Shown: piece after piece, positions 7,363 through 16,100 of the stretch | How positions within the stretch are numbered: the stretch's first letter is position 1 | Layout of the letters: every line of letters begins with the position of its first letter | NCBI GenBank assembly: GCA_035552275.1 | Contig: DASZLR010000264.1 | Coordinates: 1 to 21,364, forward strand | Length of the DNA: 21,364 bases | Source of the DNA: DASVLX01 sp035552275 | GTDB lineage: Bacteria > Actinomycetota > Actinomycetes > Mycobacteriales > Pseudonocardiaceae | Reading direction: 5' to 3' | Program-made: the position numbers and the translations under genes | Notes under the pieces: model-generated | What the model saw: only the letters and a program-made list of their open reading frames with translations | Told to the model about the DNA's origin: nothing | The model's database searches: none

Positions 7363-7380
7363 TGAGTGAGTGCTCACTCA
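7339..7380. promoter_or_regulatory. 42-bp near-palindromic TetR operator
   Basis: The 42 bp are self-complementary at 34 positions. The left half contains the perfect palindrome TGAGTGATCACTCA (7339-7352). The right half contains TGAGTGCTCACTCA (7367-7380) and the arms TGAGTGAG/CTCACTCA. A CACTCA-6-TGAGTG pair sits in the centre. Centres fall at 14-bp steps (7345.5, 7359.5, 7373.5). The only fully asymmetric block is the six bases of the -35 box on the axis. The right arm overlaps the stop codon of the histidine kinase (7374-7376). TGAGTGA-type half-sites are common for TetR repressors. Confidence 0.8.
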
Positions 7381-8771
7381 GGCGGGCGGAACCCTCGTCG
7401 GACCGGGATCTGCATGTGCGCCTCGGTGCCGCCACCGGAACGCGCGGCCAGCCAGGCCCGGCCACCGTGCACGGTCACCACCTGCCGGACGATCGCCAGG
7501 CCCAGGCCCGATCCGGGCATCGCCCGCGCCTCCGCGGTGCGGTAGAACCGCTGGAACACCCGCTCCCGGTCCGCCTCCGGCACCCCGGGGCCCCGGTCGG
7601 CGACGAGCACGTCCGCCAGCCCGCGCACCCGGCCGACGGTGATCTCCACCGGCGCCTCCGGCGGACTCCACTTGGCGGCGTTGTCCAGCAGGTTCAGCAC
7701 CGCCCGCTCCACCAGCGACCGCTTGCCCAGCACCAGCACCGGGGTCTCGGCCAGCTCGAAAATCACCTCCGGGCTCCGGGCCCGGGCCCGGACCACCGCC
7801 GAGCGCACCACGTCGGCCAGGTCCAGGTCGGTGGTCTCCTCCGCGCTGCCCGGATCGCGGGCCAGCTCGACCACCTCCTCGACCAGATGGTCCAGCTCGC
7901 CCAACTGAGCGTCGACGTCCTTGAGCAGCCGCTCCCGGTCGTCGCTGTCCAACTGCCGGTCCGGGTTGCGCTCGGCGTGCAGCAGCAGCTCGATGTTGGT
8001 GCGCAGGCTGGTCAGCGGGGTGGCGAGCTCGTGGCTGGCGTCCTCGACCAGCTGCCGCTGCGCGTCCCGGGCGTGGCCGAGCGCGGCGAGCATCTGGTTC
8101 ATGCTGGCCGCCACGCTGGCCACCTCGGCAGGCTCCCGCCGCTCCATCGGCACCGCGGCGCCCAGATCCTGGGTCGCGGCCACGTGCGCGGCAGCGGCAC
8201 CCACCCGGCGCACCGGCCGCAGCCCGGCCACGGTGAACCCGTAGCCCATCGCCGCCGCGACCACGATCGCCACCAGGTCGGCGACGCCGAGCAGCAGCGC
8301 GAAATGGTTCAGCGTGGTGTTGACGTCGGTCATGTCCGAGGCGATCTGCACGGCGTCCCCGCGCACCGAGTGCACGGTGAGCATCAGGTACGACACGCGG
8401 TCGACGGTGACATCGCGCAGCGCCGACTCCTCGGTGCCCAGCGCCACCGCGACATCGCCGGCGTCCACCGGCAGCCAGCGTGACTGGAACGGCGGCTTGC
8501 GGCTGGCCCCGGTGCTGCTGACCACACCCAGCAGCGTGTTGACGTCCGGTTTGACCCAGGCCGGCGGCGACTGCAGCTTGGTCGGATCGGTGCGCTGGGC
8601 GAACACGCTGGCCTGCTCGGTGAGGTCCTGGGCGGTCTCGTCCCGCAGTTCCCCGCGCAACAGCAGCCAGGCGGCCACCGACACGCCGACCACCGCCACC
8701 GCCACCGCCGCCGCGGTCAGGACGGTCAGCCGCCGTCGCAGGGTGGGGCGCCGCAGGGCTGGGCGCCTCAT
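7374..8771 (-). CDS. Two-component sensor histidine kinase, MprB-like
   Basis: This membrane sensor phosphorylates the response regulator encoded just upstream. The 465-residue protein has a basic N-terminus (RRPALRRPTLRRR), a first membrane helix at about 15-38, an extracytoplasmic domain to about 150, and a second membrane helix (LLLGVADLVAIVVAAAMGYG). A HAMP linker follows, then the dimerisation helix with phosphoacceptor His247 (EDASHELATPLTSLRTN). The ATP-binding domain has an N box LLDNAAKWSPPE (about 360), a G1 box ADRGPGVPEADRERVFQRFY and a G2 box GSGLGLAIVRQ. The residue after HEL is Ala, where most family members have Arg. ATG 8771 overlaps the regulator stop as ATGA. The overall form resembles mycobacterial MprB, an envelope-stress sensor; the stimulus here is unknown. 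Confidence 0.93.
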   Translation of the reverse strand: MRRPALRRPTLRRRLTVLTAAAVAVAVVGVSVAAWLLLRGELRDETAQDLTEQASVFAQRTDPTKLQSPPAWVKPDVNTLLGVVSSTGASRKPPFQSRWLPVDAGDVAVALGTEESALRDVTVDRVSYLMLTVHSVRGDAVQIASDMTDVNTTLNHFALLLGVADLVAIVVAAAMGYGFTVAGLRPVRRVGAAAAHVAATQDLGAAVPMERREPAEVASVAASMNQMLAALGHARDAQRQLVEDASHELATPLTSLRTNIELLLHAERNPDRQLDSDDRERLLKDVDAQLGELDHLVEEVVELARDPGSAEETTDLDLADVVRSAVVRARARSPEVIFELAETPVLVLGKRSLVERAVLNLLDNAAKWSPPEAPVEITVGRVRGLADVLVADRGPGVPEADRERVFQRFYRTAEARAMPGSGLGLAIVRQVVTVHGGRAWLAARSGGGTEAHMQIPVRRGFRPPE

Positions 8772-9445
8772 GTCCCCGGCTCCCGCAGCACGTAGCCGAT
8801 GCCGCGCACGGTGTGCACCAGGCGGGGCTCACCGCCGGACTCCAGTTTGCGGCGCAGATAACCGATGTAGACATCGAGGCTGTTGGACTTGGTGCCGAAG
8901 TCGTAGCCCCACACCTCGGTGTACAGCGCCGACCGGGTGACCACCCGGGACGCGTTGCGCAGCAACACCGCCAGCAGCTCGAACTCGGTCCTGGTCAGCT
9001 CCATCATCCGGTCGCCGCGCCAGGCGCTGCGGTCGTCCGGGTCGATGGTGAGATCGGCGAAGGTCACCTTCTCCGATTCGACCGGGTCGATCCGGCGCAG
9101 CAGGGCGCGCACCCTGGCCAGCAACTCCTCCAGGGCGAACGGCTTGACCAGGTAGTCGTCCGCGCCCGCGTCCAGGCCGGCCACCCGGTCGCCGACGGTG
9201 CGCCGCGCGGTGAGCATCAGCACCGGCACCCGGTCGCCGGTGACCCGCAGCCGCCGACAGGTCTCCAGACCGTCCAGCCGGGGCATCATCACGTCCAGAA
9301 TGACCAGGTCCGGCCGGTGCTCGCGGAGCGCGTCCAGCGCGCCCAGGCCGTCGCCGGCGACATCGACCTGGTAGCCCTCGAACTTCAGGCCCCGGCCGAT
9401 CGACTCGCGGACCGCCGGTTCGTCGTCCACGACCAGAACTCGCAT
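8768..9445 (-). CDS. OmpR-family response regulator, MprA-like
   Basis: This DNA-binding regulator has 225 residues. The receiver domain has the acidic pair Asp7/Asp8, phosphoacceptor Asp51 (LVILDVMMPRLDGLE), Thr in MLTARRTV and Lys in LVKPFALEELLARVRALLRR. The C-terminal OmpR winged helix contains LTRTEFELLAVLLRNASRVV and TRSALYTEVWGYDF, followed by SNSLDVYIGYLRRKLE. The sequence around the phosphorylation site is very close to mycobacterial MprA. ATG 9445 has a ribosome site (GAGGA at 9457-9453), 7 bases away, and is preferred to the longer open frame reaching back to 9568. It is the first gene of the minus-strand block and is divergent from ettA across 109 bp. Confidence 0.94.
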   Translation of the reverse strand: MRVLVVDDEPAVRESIGRGLKFEGYQVDVAGDGLGALDALREHRPDLVILDVMMPRLDGLETCRRLRVTGDRVPVLMLTARRTVGDRVAGLDAGADDYLVKPFALEELLARVRALLRRIDPVESEKVTFADLTIDPDDRSAWRGDRMMELTRTEFELLAVLLRNASRVVTRSALYTEVWGYDFGTKSNSLDVYIGYLRRKLESGGEPRLVHTVRGIGYVLREPGT

Positions 9446-9541
9446 GCGTCCATCCTCACACCCACTCCTCCCGCACTGCCGCTGGCGAGGCATTTTGGGT
9501 TGTTCTGGGCGACCGCGGTACGGGCCCGCCCGGCACGCATC

Positions 9542-9547
9542 TACGAT
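9542..9547 (+). promoter_or_regulatory. Candidate -10 box for leaderless ettA
   Basis: TACGAT fits TANNNT and places +1 at 9554-9555, on the ettA ATG. The bases between (CGCGTTC) contain no Shine-Dalgarno site. I see no clear -35 box. Confidence 0.5.
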
Positions 9548-9554
9548 CGCGTTC

Positions 9555-11231
9555 ATGGCCGAGTTCATCTACACCATGAAAAAAGTGCGCAAGGCGCACG
9601 GTGACAAGGTCATCCTGGACGACGTGACCCTGTCGTTCCTGCCCGGCGCGAAGATCGGCGTGGTCGGCCCGAACGGGGCCGGCAAGTCCAGCGTGCTCAA
9701 GATCATGGCCGGGCTGGACAATGCGAACAACGGCGACGCGTTCCTGTCGCCCGGCTACTCGGTCGGCATTCTCCAGCAGGAACCGCCGCTCAACGAGGAC
9801 AAGACCGTCCTGGGCAATGTCGAGGAAGGCGTCGGCGAGATCAAGGCGAAGCTCAACCGCTTCAACGAGATCGCCGAGCAGATGGCCACCGACTACTCAG
9901 ACGAGCTGATGAACGAGATGGGGCGGCTCCAGGAGGAACTGGACCACGCGGACGCCTGGGACCTGGACTCCCAACTCGAGCAGGCGATGGACGCGTTGCG
10001 GTGTCCGCCGCCGGATGCCGAGGTGAGCAACCTCTCCGGTGGCGAGCGACGCCGGGTCGCGCTGTGCAAGCTGTTGCTGTCCCGGCCGGATCTGCTGCTG
10101 CTGGACGAGCCCACCAACCATCTGGACGCGGAAAGCGTGCAGTGGCTTGAACAGCACCTGGCCGCCTACGCCGGCGCCGTCCTCGCCGTCACGCACGACC
10201 GGTACTTCCTTGACAACGTTGCCGAGTGGATCTTGGAGCTGGACCGGGGTCGCGCCTATCCCTACGAGGGCAACTACTCGACGTACCTGGAAAAGAAGGC
10301 CGAGCGGCTGGAAGTCGCGGGCAAGAAGGACCAGAAGCTGCAGAAGCGGCTCAAGCAGGAACTGGCCTGGGTCCGCTCCAATGCCAAGGCGCGGCAGGCC
10401 AAATCCCGCTCCCGGTTGCAGCGGTACGAGGAGATGGCCGCCGAGGCGGACCGCACCCGCAAGCTCGACTTCGAGGAGATCCAGATCCCGCCCGGTCCAC
10501 GACTGGGCAGCGTGGTGGTCGACGTGTCGAACCTGCGCAAGGGCTATGGCGACCGGCTGCTGATCGAGAATCTGTCGTTCAGCCTGCCGCGCAACGGAAT
10601 CGTCGGTGTGATCGGCCCGAACGGCGTCGGCAAGACGACCCTGTTCAAGACGATCGTCGGGCTGGAGCAGCCGGACGCCGGCGAGGTGCGGATCGGCGAG
10701 ACGGTCCGGCTGTCCTATGTGGACCAGGAACGGTCGGGCATCGATCCGAAGAAGAACGTCTGGGAGGTCGTTTCCGACGGCCTGGACCACATTCAGGTCG
10801 GCAACGTGGAAATGCCTTCTCGCGCTTATATCGGCGCGTTCGGCTTCAAGGGCCCGGACCAGCAGAAGCCGGCCGGCGTGCTCTCCGGTGGCGAGCGCAA
10901 CCGGCTGAACCTGGCGATGACCCTCAAACTGGGCGGCAACCTTCTCCTGCTGGACGAGCCGACCAACGACCTGGACGTGGAAACACTGGGCTCGCTGGAG
11001 AACGCGCTAGAGCAGTTCCCCGGCTGCGCCGTGGTGATCTCGCACGACCGGTGGTTCCTCGACCGGGTGGCCACCCACATCCTGGCCTGGGAAGGCAGCG
11101 ACGAGAACCCGGCGTCCTGGTTCTGGTTCGAGGGCAACTTCGAGGGCTACGAGAAGAACAAGATCGAACGGCTCGGGCAGGAGGCCGCCCGGCCGCACCG
11201 GGTCACCTACCGCAAGCTCACACGCGGCTGA
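9555..11231 (+). CDS. ettA: Energy-dependent translational throttle protein EttA (ABC-F)
   Basis: ABC-F proteins of this group bind the ribosomal E site and gate the first elongation step according to ADP/ATP ratio. The 558-residue cytosolic protein has two ABC domains and no membrane part: Walker A GPNGAGKSS (about 38-46), signature LSGGERRRVAL (about 159), Walker B LLLDEPTNHLD (about 180). The charged interdomain linker follows (LQKRLKQELAWVRSNAKARQ, about 270-290). The second domain has GPNGVGKTT (about 353), LSGGERNRLNLAM (about 442) and LLLDEPTNDLD (about 463). The start ATG 9555 (AEFIYTMKKVRKAHGDKVIL) matches the family N-terminus; the longer frame back to 9444 is intergenic. The next gene starts within 15 bp. 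In mycobacteria the ettA homologue Rv2477c also neighbours gdh. Confidence 0.96.
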   Translation: MAEFIYTMKKVRKAHGDKVILDDVTLSFLPGAKIGVVGPNGAGKSSVLKIMAGLDNANNGDAFLSPGYSVGILQQEPPLNEDKTVLGNVEEGVGEIKAKLNRFNEIAEQMATDYSDELMNEMGRLQEELDHADAWDLDSQLEQAMDALRCPPPDAEVSNLSGGERRRVALCKLLLSRPDLLLLDEPTNHLDAESVQWLEQHLAAYAGAVLAVTHDRYFLDNVAEWILELDRGRAYPYEGNYSTYLEKKAERLEVAGKKDQKLQKRLKQELAWVRSNAKARQAKSRSRLQRYEEMAAEADRTRKLDFEEIQIPPGPRLGSVVVDVSNLRKGYGDRLLIENLSFSLPRNGIVGVIGPNGVGKTTLFKTIVGLEQPDAGEVRIGETVRLSYVDQERSGIDPKKNVWEVVSDGLDHIQVGNVEMPSRAYIGAFGFKGPDQQKPAGVLSGGERNRLNLAMTLKLGGNLLLLDEPTNDLDVETLGSLENALEQFPGCAVVISHDRWFLDRVATHILAWEGSDENPASWFWFEGNFEGYEKNKIERLGQEAARPHRVTYRKLTRG

Positions 11232-11246
11232 GTGGAGGGACCGGTC

Positions 11247-13175
11247 GTGGCGGCGAGCGGTAGTGAGGGTGCCTGGTCACTCCGCTGGCGTGCGCCCGAA
11301 CTGGCGCTGGTGCTCGGCGAGCGCGCCGGGGCCGAGACCGCCGTGGTGTTCGCCTCCTGCCGGCTGGGCCAGAAACTCGCCGTCGTCGAGCGGGCCATCG
11401 CCGCGCTTCGGGAGGCGGAGCGGCTCGGTGACGCCGACTCGGCCGCCGTGCTGCGGCTGGAACTCGCCGGCTGTGCCCGGTCGGTCGGTGTGCCGCTGGT
11501 CGGCGCGGCCCTGGTCGCGCCCCTGCTGACCGGCAGCGGCACGCCCACCCATCGGGCCGCCGCGTTGGTGCGGCTGGTCGGCTGTCTGGCCTACCGAGCC
11601 CAGCCGCGCATGCTGGACGCCGCGCTGGCCCGCGCCGACCAGCTCTACGTCGAGGACGGCGGTGTCGGCGGCGGCTCGGACACCGTGGTGCTGCTCCGCG
11701 CGCTGCTGCGCTCGGCCGCCGCCGCCGAGCACCGCCGCCGCGGCGACGCCCGGTCCGCTGTGGACGCCGCCCGCGAGGGCGCCGAACTGCTGCGTGGGCT
11801 CGAGTCGGACGGTGGCTACGTGCGGTCCCGGCTGGCCGCCCAACTCGCCCTGGGTCTGCTCGATCTCGGCCGGGTGGACGATGCCCGGCTTGTCGCGGAC
11901 GCGCTGCACGCCGAGCCGACCAGAGGCGCGGCGGCCGGGCCGAGCGGATGGCTGGCGGTCGCGCTGGCCGCTCGGGTGTACCTGCCGGCGGGCCTGCTCG
12001 CGCCGGCCATGGCGGTGCTGCGCGATGCCGTCGCGCTGGGCGCCCGGCACCGGTTGGACGCGCTGCACGCCGAGAGCCTGAGCCTGCTCGCGGACGCCTC
12101 CGAGCGTGCCGGGCAACTCTCCGAGGCGATCGGGCTGCTGCGTACCGGGCACGGGGTGCGCATGCGCCAGGTGCGCGCCGAGCAGGCCGCTCGCGGCCGG
12201 TTGCTCGGCGCGTTCGGCATGCCGGACCGGCCGGACGAGCTGATCCGGCTGCTCGCGTCGTTCGCTCCGGCGGCCGCCGCGCGTCCCCGTCGGGCCGAGC
12301 CGGTCTCCGCTCCGGGTGTCGATGTGTCGATGTTGCTGGTCGACGTCGAACCCCGGCCCCGGCACGGAGCGGCGCTGGACCGGGTGGCCAACCACGTTCG
12401 GCATGCCGCGCCGGCGGATGCCACCGTGGCCCGGCTCGGCGGCGCCGATCTGGCCGTGCTGTTGCCTGGTGTGCCCGGCGGCCACGCGCGACGTTGGGCG
12501 GAACGGCTGGAGGATGCGATGGTGGGTGCGGAGGCCGGTGTCAGGGTGAATGTGCGTACCCCGGACCAGAAGCCGACCGGACGACACGCGCCGGACAACA
12601 TCACCACAACCACCATCCCGGCCGTCGTGGACCCGCCGCCTGCCCTGCCGCCGCCTGCCCTGCCGCCGCCTGCCCCGCCGCCGCCTGCACCGCCGCGCCG
12701 GGAGGAAGCGCGGTCGGTGCTGGCCCGGCTCGGCGTCGAGGTGCGTGGGTCGGGTGGTCGTCGGCGGGCCGAGGACGCGCCCGTGGAATCGCCGCCTGCC
12801 AACGGCAGCGGGCCGCGCCAGCCGATCGTGCTGCCGAGCATGGACTGGCTGTCAGAGCTGCGGTTGGCGCCCCGAGAGGCGGACCCCGTTCTGCCGCCGG
12901 CGCCGCTGCCCCCGGCGGCGCCGGCGCTGCCGGCCGCGCCACTGTTCCAGTTCGAGCCGGAGCCCCCGCGAGCCGCACCGGAGGCCGCGCCCCCGACACC
13001 GGAGCCCCCGACAGGCGGCAAGCACAGCAACCGGCTCGGGGACCTGCTGATGGAGGCGCTGCTCGCGTACCGGACGGCCAGCGAGCCGGAGAACCCCCGA
13101 CCTGCCGGGGTTGGCCGCGAGTTAGCCGACGACCGGGACACCGCACCCCGTTGGCGGCTCCCTCCGTGGGACTAA
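11247..13175 (+). CDS. Unrecognised protein: helical-repeat N-terminus, degenerate GGDEF-like segment, proline-rich tail
   Basis: I do not recognise a named family over the full 642 residues. Residues 1 to about 335 are rich in Ala/Leu amphipathic helices of TPR-like character (AALREAERLGDADSAAVLRL, ARSAVDAAREGAELLRGLES). Residues 350-425 resemble a shortened GGDEF domain: VSMLLVDVEP, then VARLGGADLAVLLPG (GGADL at 398-402 in place of GGDEF), then ARRWAERLEDAM. The FK/ND substrate motif and an RxxD I-site are not seen, so cyclase activity is unlikely. A proline tract with four PPPAL/PPPAP units (about 463-482) and further Pro/Ala-rich sequence lead to a predicted C-terminal helix SNRLGDLLMEALLAYR (594-609). 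GTG 11247 has a ribosome site (GGAGGGA) 6 bases away; GTG 11232, directly after the ettA stop, is the alternative. No signal peptide or membrane helix is evident. Confidence 0.85.
   Translation: MAASGSEGAWSLRWRAPELALVLGERAGAETAVVFASCRLGQKLAVVERAIAALREAERLGDADSAAVLRLELAGCARSVGVPLVGAALVAPLLTGSGTPTHRAAALVRLVGCLAYRAQPRMLDAALARADQLYVEDGGVGGGSDTVVLLRALLRSAAAAEHRRRGDARSAVDAAREGAELLRGLESDGGYVRSRLAAQLALGLLDLGRVDDARLVADALHAEPTRGAAAGPSGWLAVALAARVYLPAGLLAPAMAVLRDAVALGARHRLDALHAESLSLLADASERAGQLSEAIGLLRTGHGVRMRQVRAEQAARGRLLGAFGMPDRPDELIRLLASFAPAAAARPRRAEPVSAPGVDVSMLLVDVEPRPRHGAALDRVANHVRHAAPADATVARLGGADLAVLLPGVPGGHARRWAERLEDAMVGAEAGVRVNVRTPDQKPTGRHAPDNITTTTIPAVVDPPPALPPPALPPPAPPPPAPPRREEARSVLARLGVEVRGSGGRRRAEDAPVESPPANGSGPRQPIVLPSMDWLSELRLAPREADPVLPPAPLPPAAPALPAAPLFQFEPEPPRAAPEAAPPTPEPPTGGKHSNRLGDLLMEALLAYRTASEPENPRPAGVGRELADDRDTAPRWRLPPWD
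12633..12692 (+). repeat. Four tandem 15-bp repeats encoding PPPAL/PPPAP
   Basis: The unit CCGCCGCCTGCCCTG occurs four times in register with the reading frame. The first two copies are identical. The third has C for T in the last codon (PPPAP), and the fourth has that change plus a silent change in the Ala codon. The length may vary between strains through slippage. Confidence 0.9.
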
Positions 13176-13176
13176 T

Positions 13177-16100
13177 GTGGATCGCGAGATGACCTCTACC
13201 GATACGGACACCTGGCTGGCGGCGGAGCGAGCGGCGACGCCTGAGCAGACCCGCGATGAGCTGATCGCCCGCGCGGCCGCCCGCGCACCCGAACTCGCTG
13301 AGCTGATTCGCCGATACTTCCGGTATCTGCCGCCGGAGGAGGTCATCGACGACGACCCGACCGATCTGGTCGGCGCGGTCCGGTCGAACTATCAGCTCGC
13401 CGAGAACCGGGTGCAGGGCCGGCCGACCGTGCGGCTGGTCAACCCGACGCCGGAGCGGGACGGCTGGACCTGCGCGGCGACCGTCGTGCAGGTGGTCACC
13501 GACGACATGCCGTATCTGGTCGACTCGGTGGTGGCTGAGCTGACCCGGGGCGGGCTGAACGTGCAACGGGTGGTGCATCCGATCGTGGTGGTGCGGCGGG
13601 ACATGGCCGGCGCCCTGCTGGCTGTGCTGCCGACCGCCGACCCGGAGGACCCGCCGGCCGGCAGCCTGGTTGAGTCGTGGATGAGCATCGAGATCGACCA
13701 GATGACCGATCCGCGCCGAGCCGAGGAACTCGAGCAGCGACTGGTCGAGGTGCTGCGCGATGTCCGGGAAGTGGTCGAGGACACCGACAAGATGGTCACC
13801 ACGGCCCGCGCGCTCGCCGACGCCCTGGATGCTGATCCGCCGTCGCTGCCCGAAGCCGAGGTTGGCGAAGGCGCCCGGTTGCTGCGCTGGCTCGCCGACG
13901 GGCATTTCACCTTCCTTGGCTACCGGCACTACGAGCTGGTGCGTGCTGAGCGTGAGCCGGCGCTGCGCGCGAGCCTGGCGTCCGGCCTCGGCGTGCTGCG
14001 CCAGGACAGCCTGGCCACCCGCCGGCTGACGGCCGACCAGGACCTGGCCGAGCACGCGCTGGCGCCGACGCTGCTGGTGCTCACCGAGGCCAGCGAACCG
14101 TCCACTGTGCACCGTTCGGCGTTCCCGTACTACGTCGGCGTGAAAACCTTTGACAATCAGGGAAACGTCAACGGAGAGCACCGATTTCTCGGCGTGCTCA
14201 CCAGCGCGGCGATGTACGAGGACGTGCTGGATATTCCGGTGATCGAGCGGCGGGTGCGCGAGGTGATGCACCGCGCCGGCTTCCCGATGCACTCGTACTC
14301 GGGCCAGATGATGCTCGACGTCATCCAGAACTACCCGAGGCCCGAGCTTTTCTCCACCGACACCGACGCCCTGTACGACACCGCGACCGGCGTGCTGGCG
14401 CTGGCCGATCGGCGGCGGGTGCGGCTGTTCCTGCGCCGCGACCCTTACCGGCGGTTCTTCTCGTGCCTGGTGTATCTGCCCCGGGACCGCTACACCACCA
14501 CCAGCCGGCTGGCCATGCAGGAAGTGTTGCTGCGTGAGCTGTCCGGCAAGCAGATCGAGTACAGCGCGCGGGTGGGGGAGACGCCGATCGCCCGGGTGCA
14601 CTTCATGGTGCACACCGATCCCGCGGTGACGGTGGAGGCGGATTCCGGACGAATCCAGCAGCAGGTGGCCGAGGCGGTGCGCGGCTGGGACGACCGAATG
14701 GTCGAGGCCGTGCTCGCCCACCGACGGTCCACCACCGGGCACGCGGTGGACGTGGAGACCGCGACCGTTGTCGGGCAGCGGTACGCGGCCGCGTTTCCCG
14801 AGTCCTACAAGGAAAGTTTCGCCGCCGGGGAGGGCTTGGCCGATCTGCGCCGATTGCAGGCGTTGCGGCCGGGCGACTCGCTGGACGTGTTGTTCTACCG
14901 GCCAGAGGGCGCCGAGCCCGGCGAACGCCGGTTCAAGCTTTACCTGGCCGGTGAGCGGGCCACCCTGTCGGCCGTGCTGCCGATGTTGCAGAAGATGGGC
15001 GTCGAGGTCGTCGACGAGCGGCCGTACGAGGTGCACACCGAAGAGGGCGCCCCGTGCTGGATCTTCGACTTCGGGCTCCGGTTCGATCCGTCCACAGTGG
15101 AGTTTCTGGACGAGGAAACGCTGACCGACCTGCGCAACCGGTTCCAGGAAGCGTTCGCCGCCACCTGGCGCGGCCAGGCCGAGGTGGACGGACTCAACGC
15201 GCTGGTGCTCCGCGCCGGCCTCACCTGGCGGCAGGCCACCATCCTGCGCACCTACGTCAAGTATCTGCGCCAGGCACAGACCCCGTATGGCCAGGACTAC
15301 ATCGAAGATGTGGTGCTCGGGCACACCGAGATCGCCACGGCGCTGGTCCGGTTGTTCCACGTTCGGCTGGACCCGGCGGGATCCGGGCTGGCCGACGACC
15401 TGACCAACGAGATCAGCGCGATGATCGACGCGGTGACCAGCCTCGACGCCGACCGGATTCTGCGTAGCCTGCTGAGCCTGATCAACGCCACTCTGCGGAC
15501 CAATTACTTCGTGGACGACGCCAGGCCGTACCTCGCGGTGAAACTGGATCCGCAGCGGGTGCCGGGCCTGCCCGAGCCGCGTCCCAGGTTCGAGATTTTC
15601 GTCTGCTCGCCCCGGTTCGAAGGCGTGCATCTGCGGTTCGGCTCGGTGGCCAGGGGTGGGCTGCGCTGGTCGGACCGCCGCCAGGATTTCCGCACCGAGA
15701 TTCTCGGGCTGGTCAAGGCGCAGGCGGTGAAGAACGCGGTGATCGTGCCGGTTGGCGCCAAGGGCGGCTTCGTCCTGAAGCGCCCGCCCGCACCGACCGG
15801 TGATCCCGCCGCCGACCGGGAGGCGCTGCTCACCGAGGGCGTCGCCTGCTACCGGATGTTCATCTCCGGCCTGCTCGACCTGACCGACAATCTGGACGCC
15901 GGCAAGGTCGTGCCGGCGCCTTCGGTCGTCCGCTACGACGGCGACGACACGTATCTGGTGGTCGCGGCCGACAAGGGCACCGCCAGTTTCTCGGACATCG
16001 CCAACGATGTGGCCGCGCACTACGGATTCTGGCTGGGCGACGCGTTCGCCTCTGGCGGTTCGGTGGGCTACGACCATAAGCAGATGGGCATCACCGCGCG

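Noticed and set aside
12300..12540. Active diguanylate cyclase
   Set aside because: GGADL replaces GGDEF and the substrate-binding FK/ND motif is missing, so catalysis is not supported.
12633..12692. Short tandem repeats considered as a CRISPR-like array
   Set aside because: The units are contiguous, without spacers, and in frame with a proline-rich protein segment.
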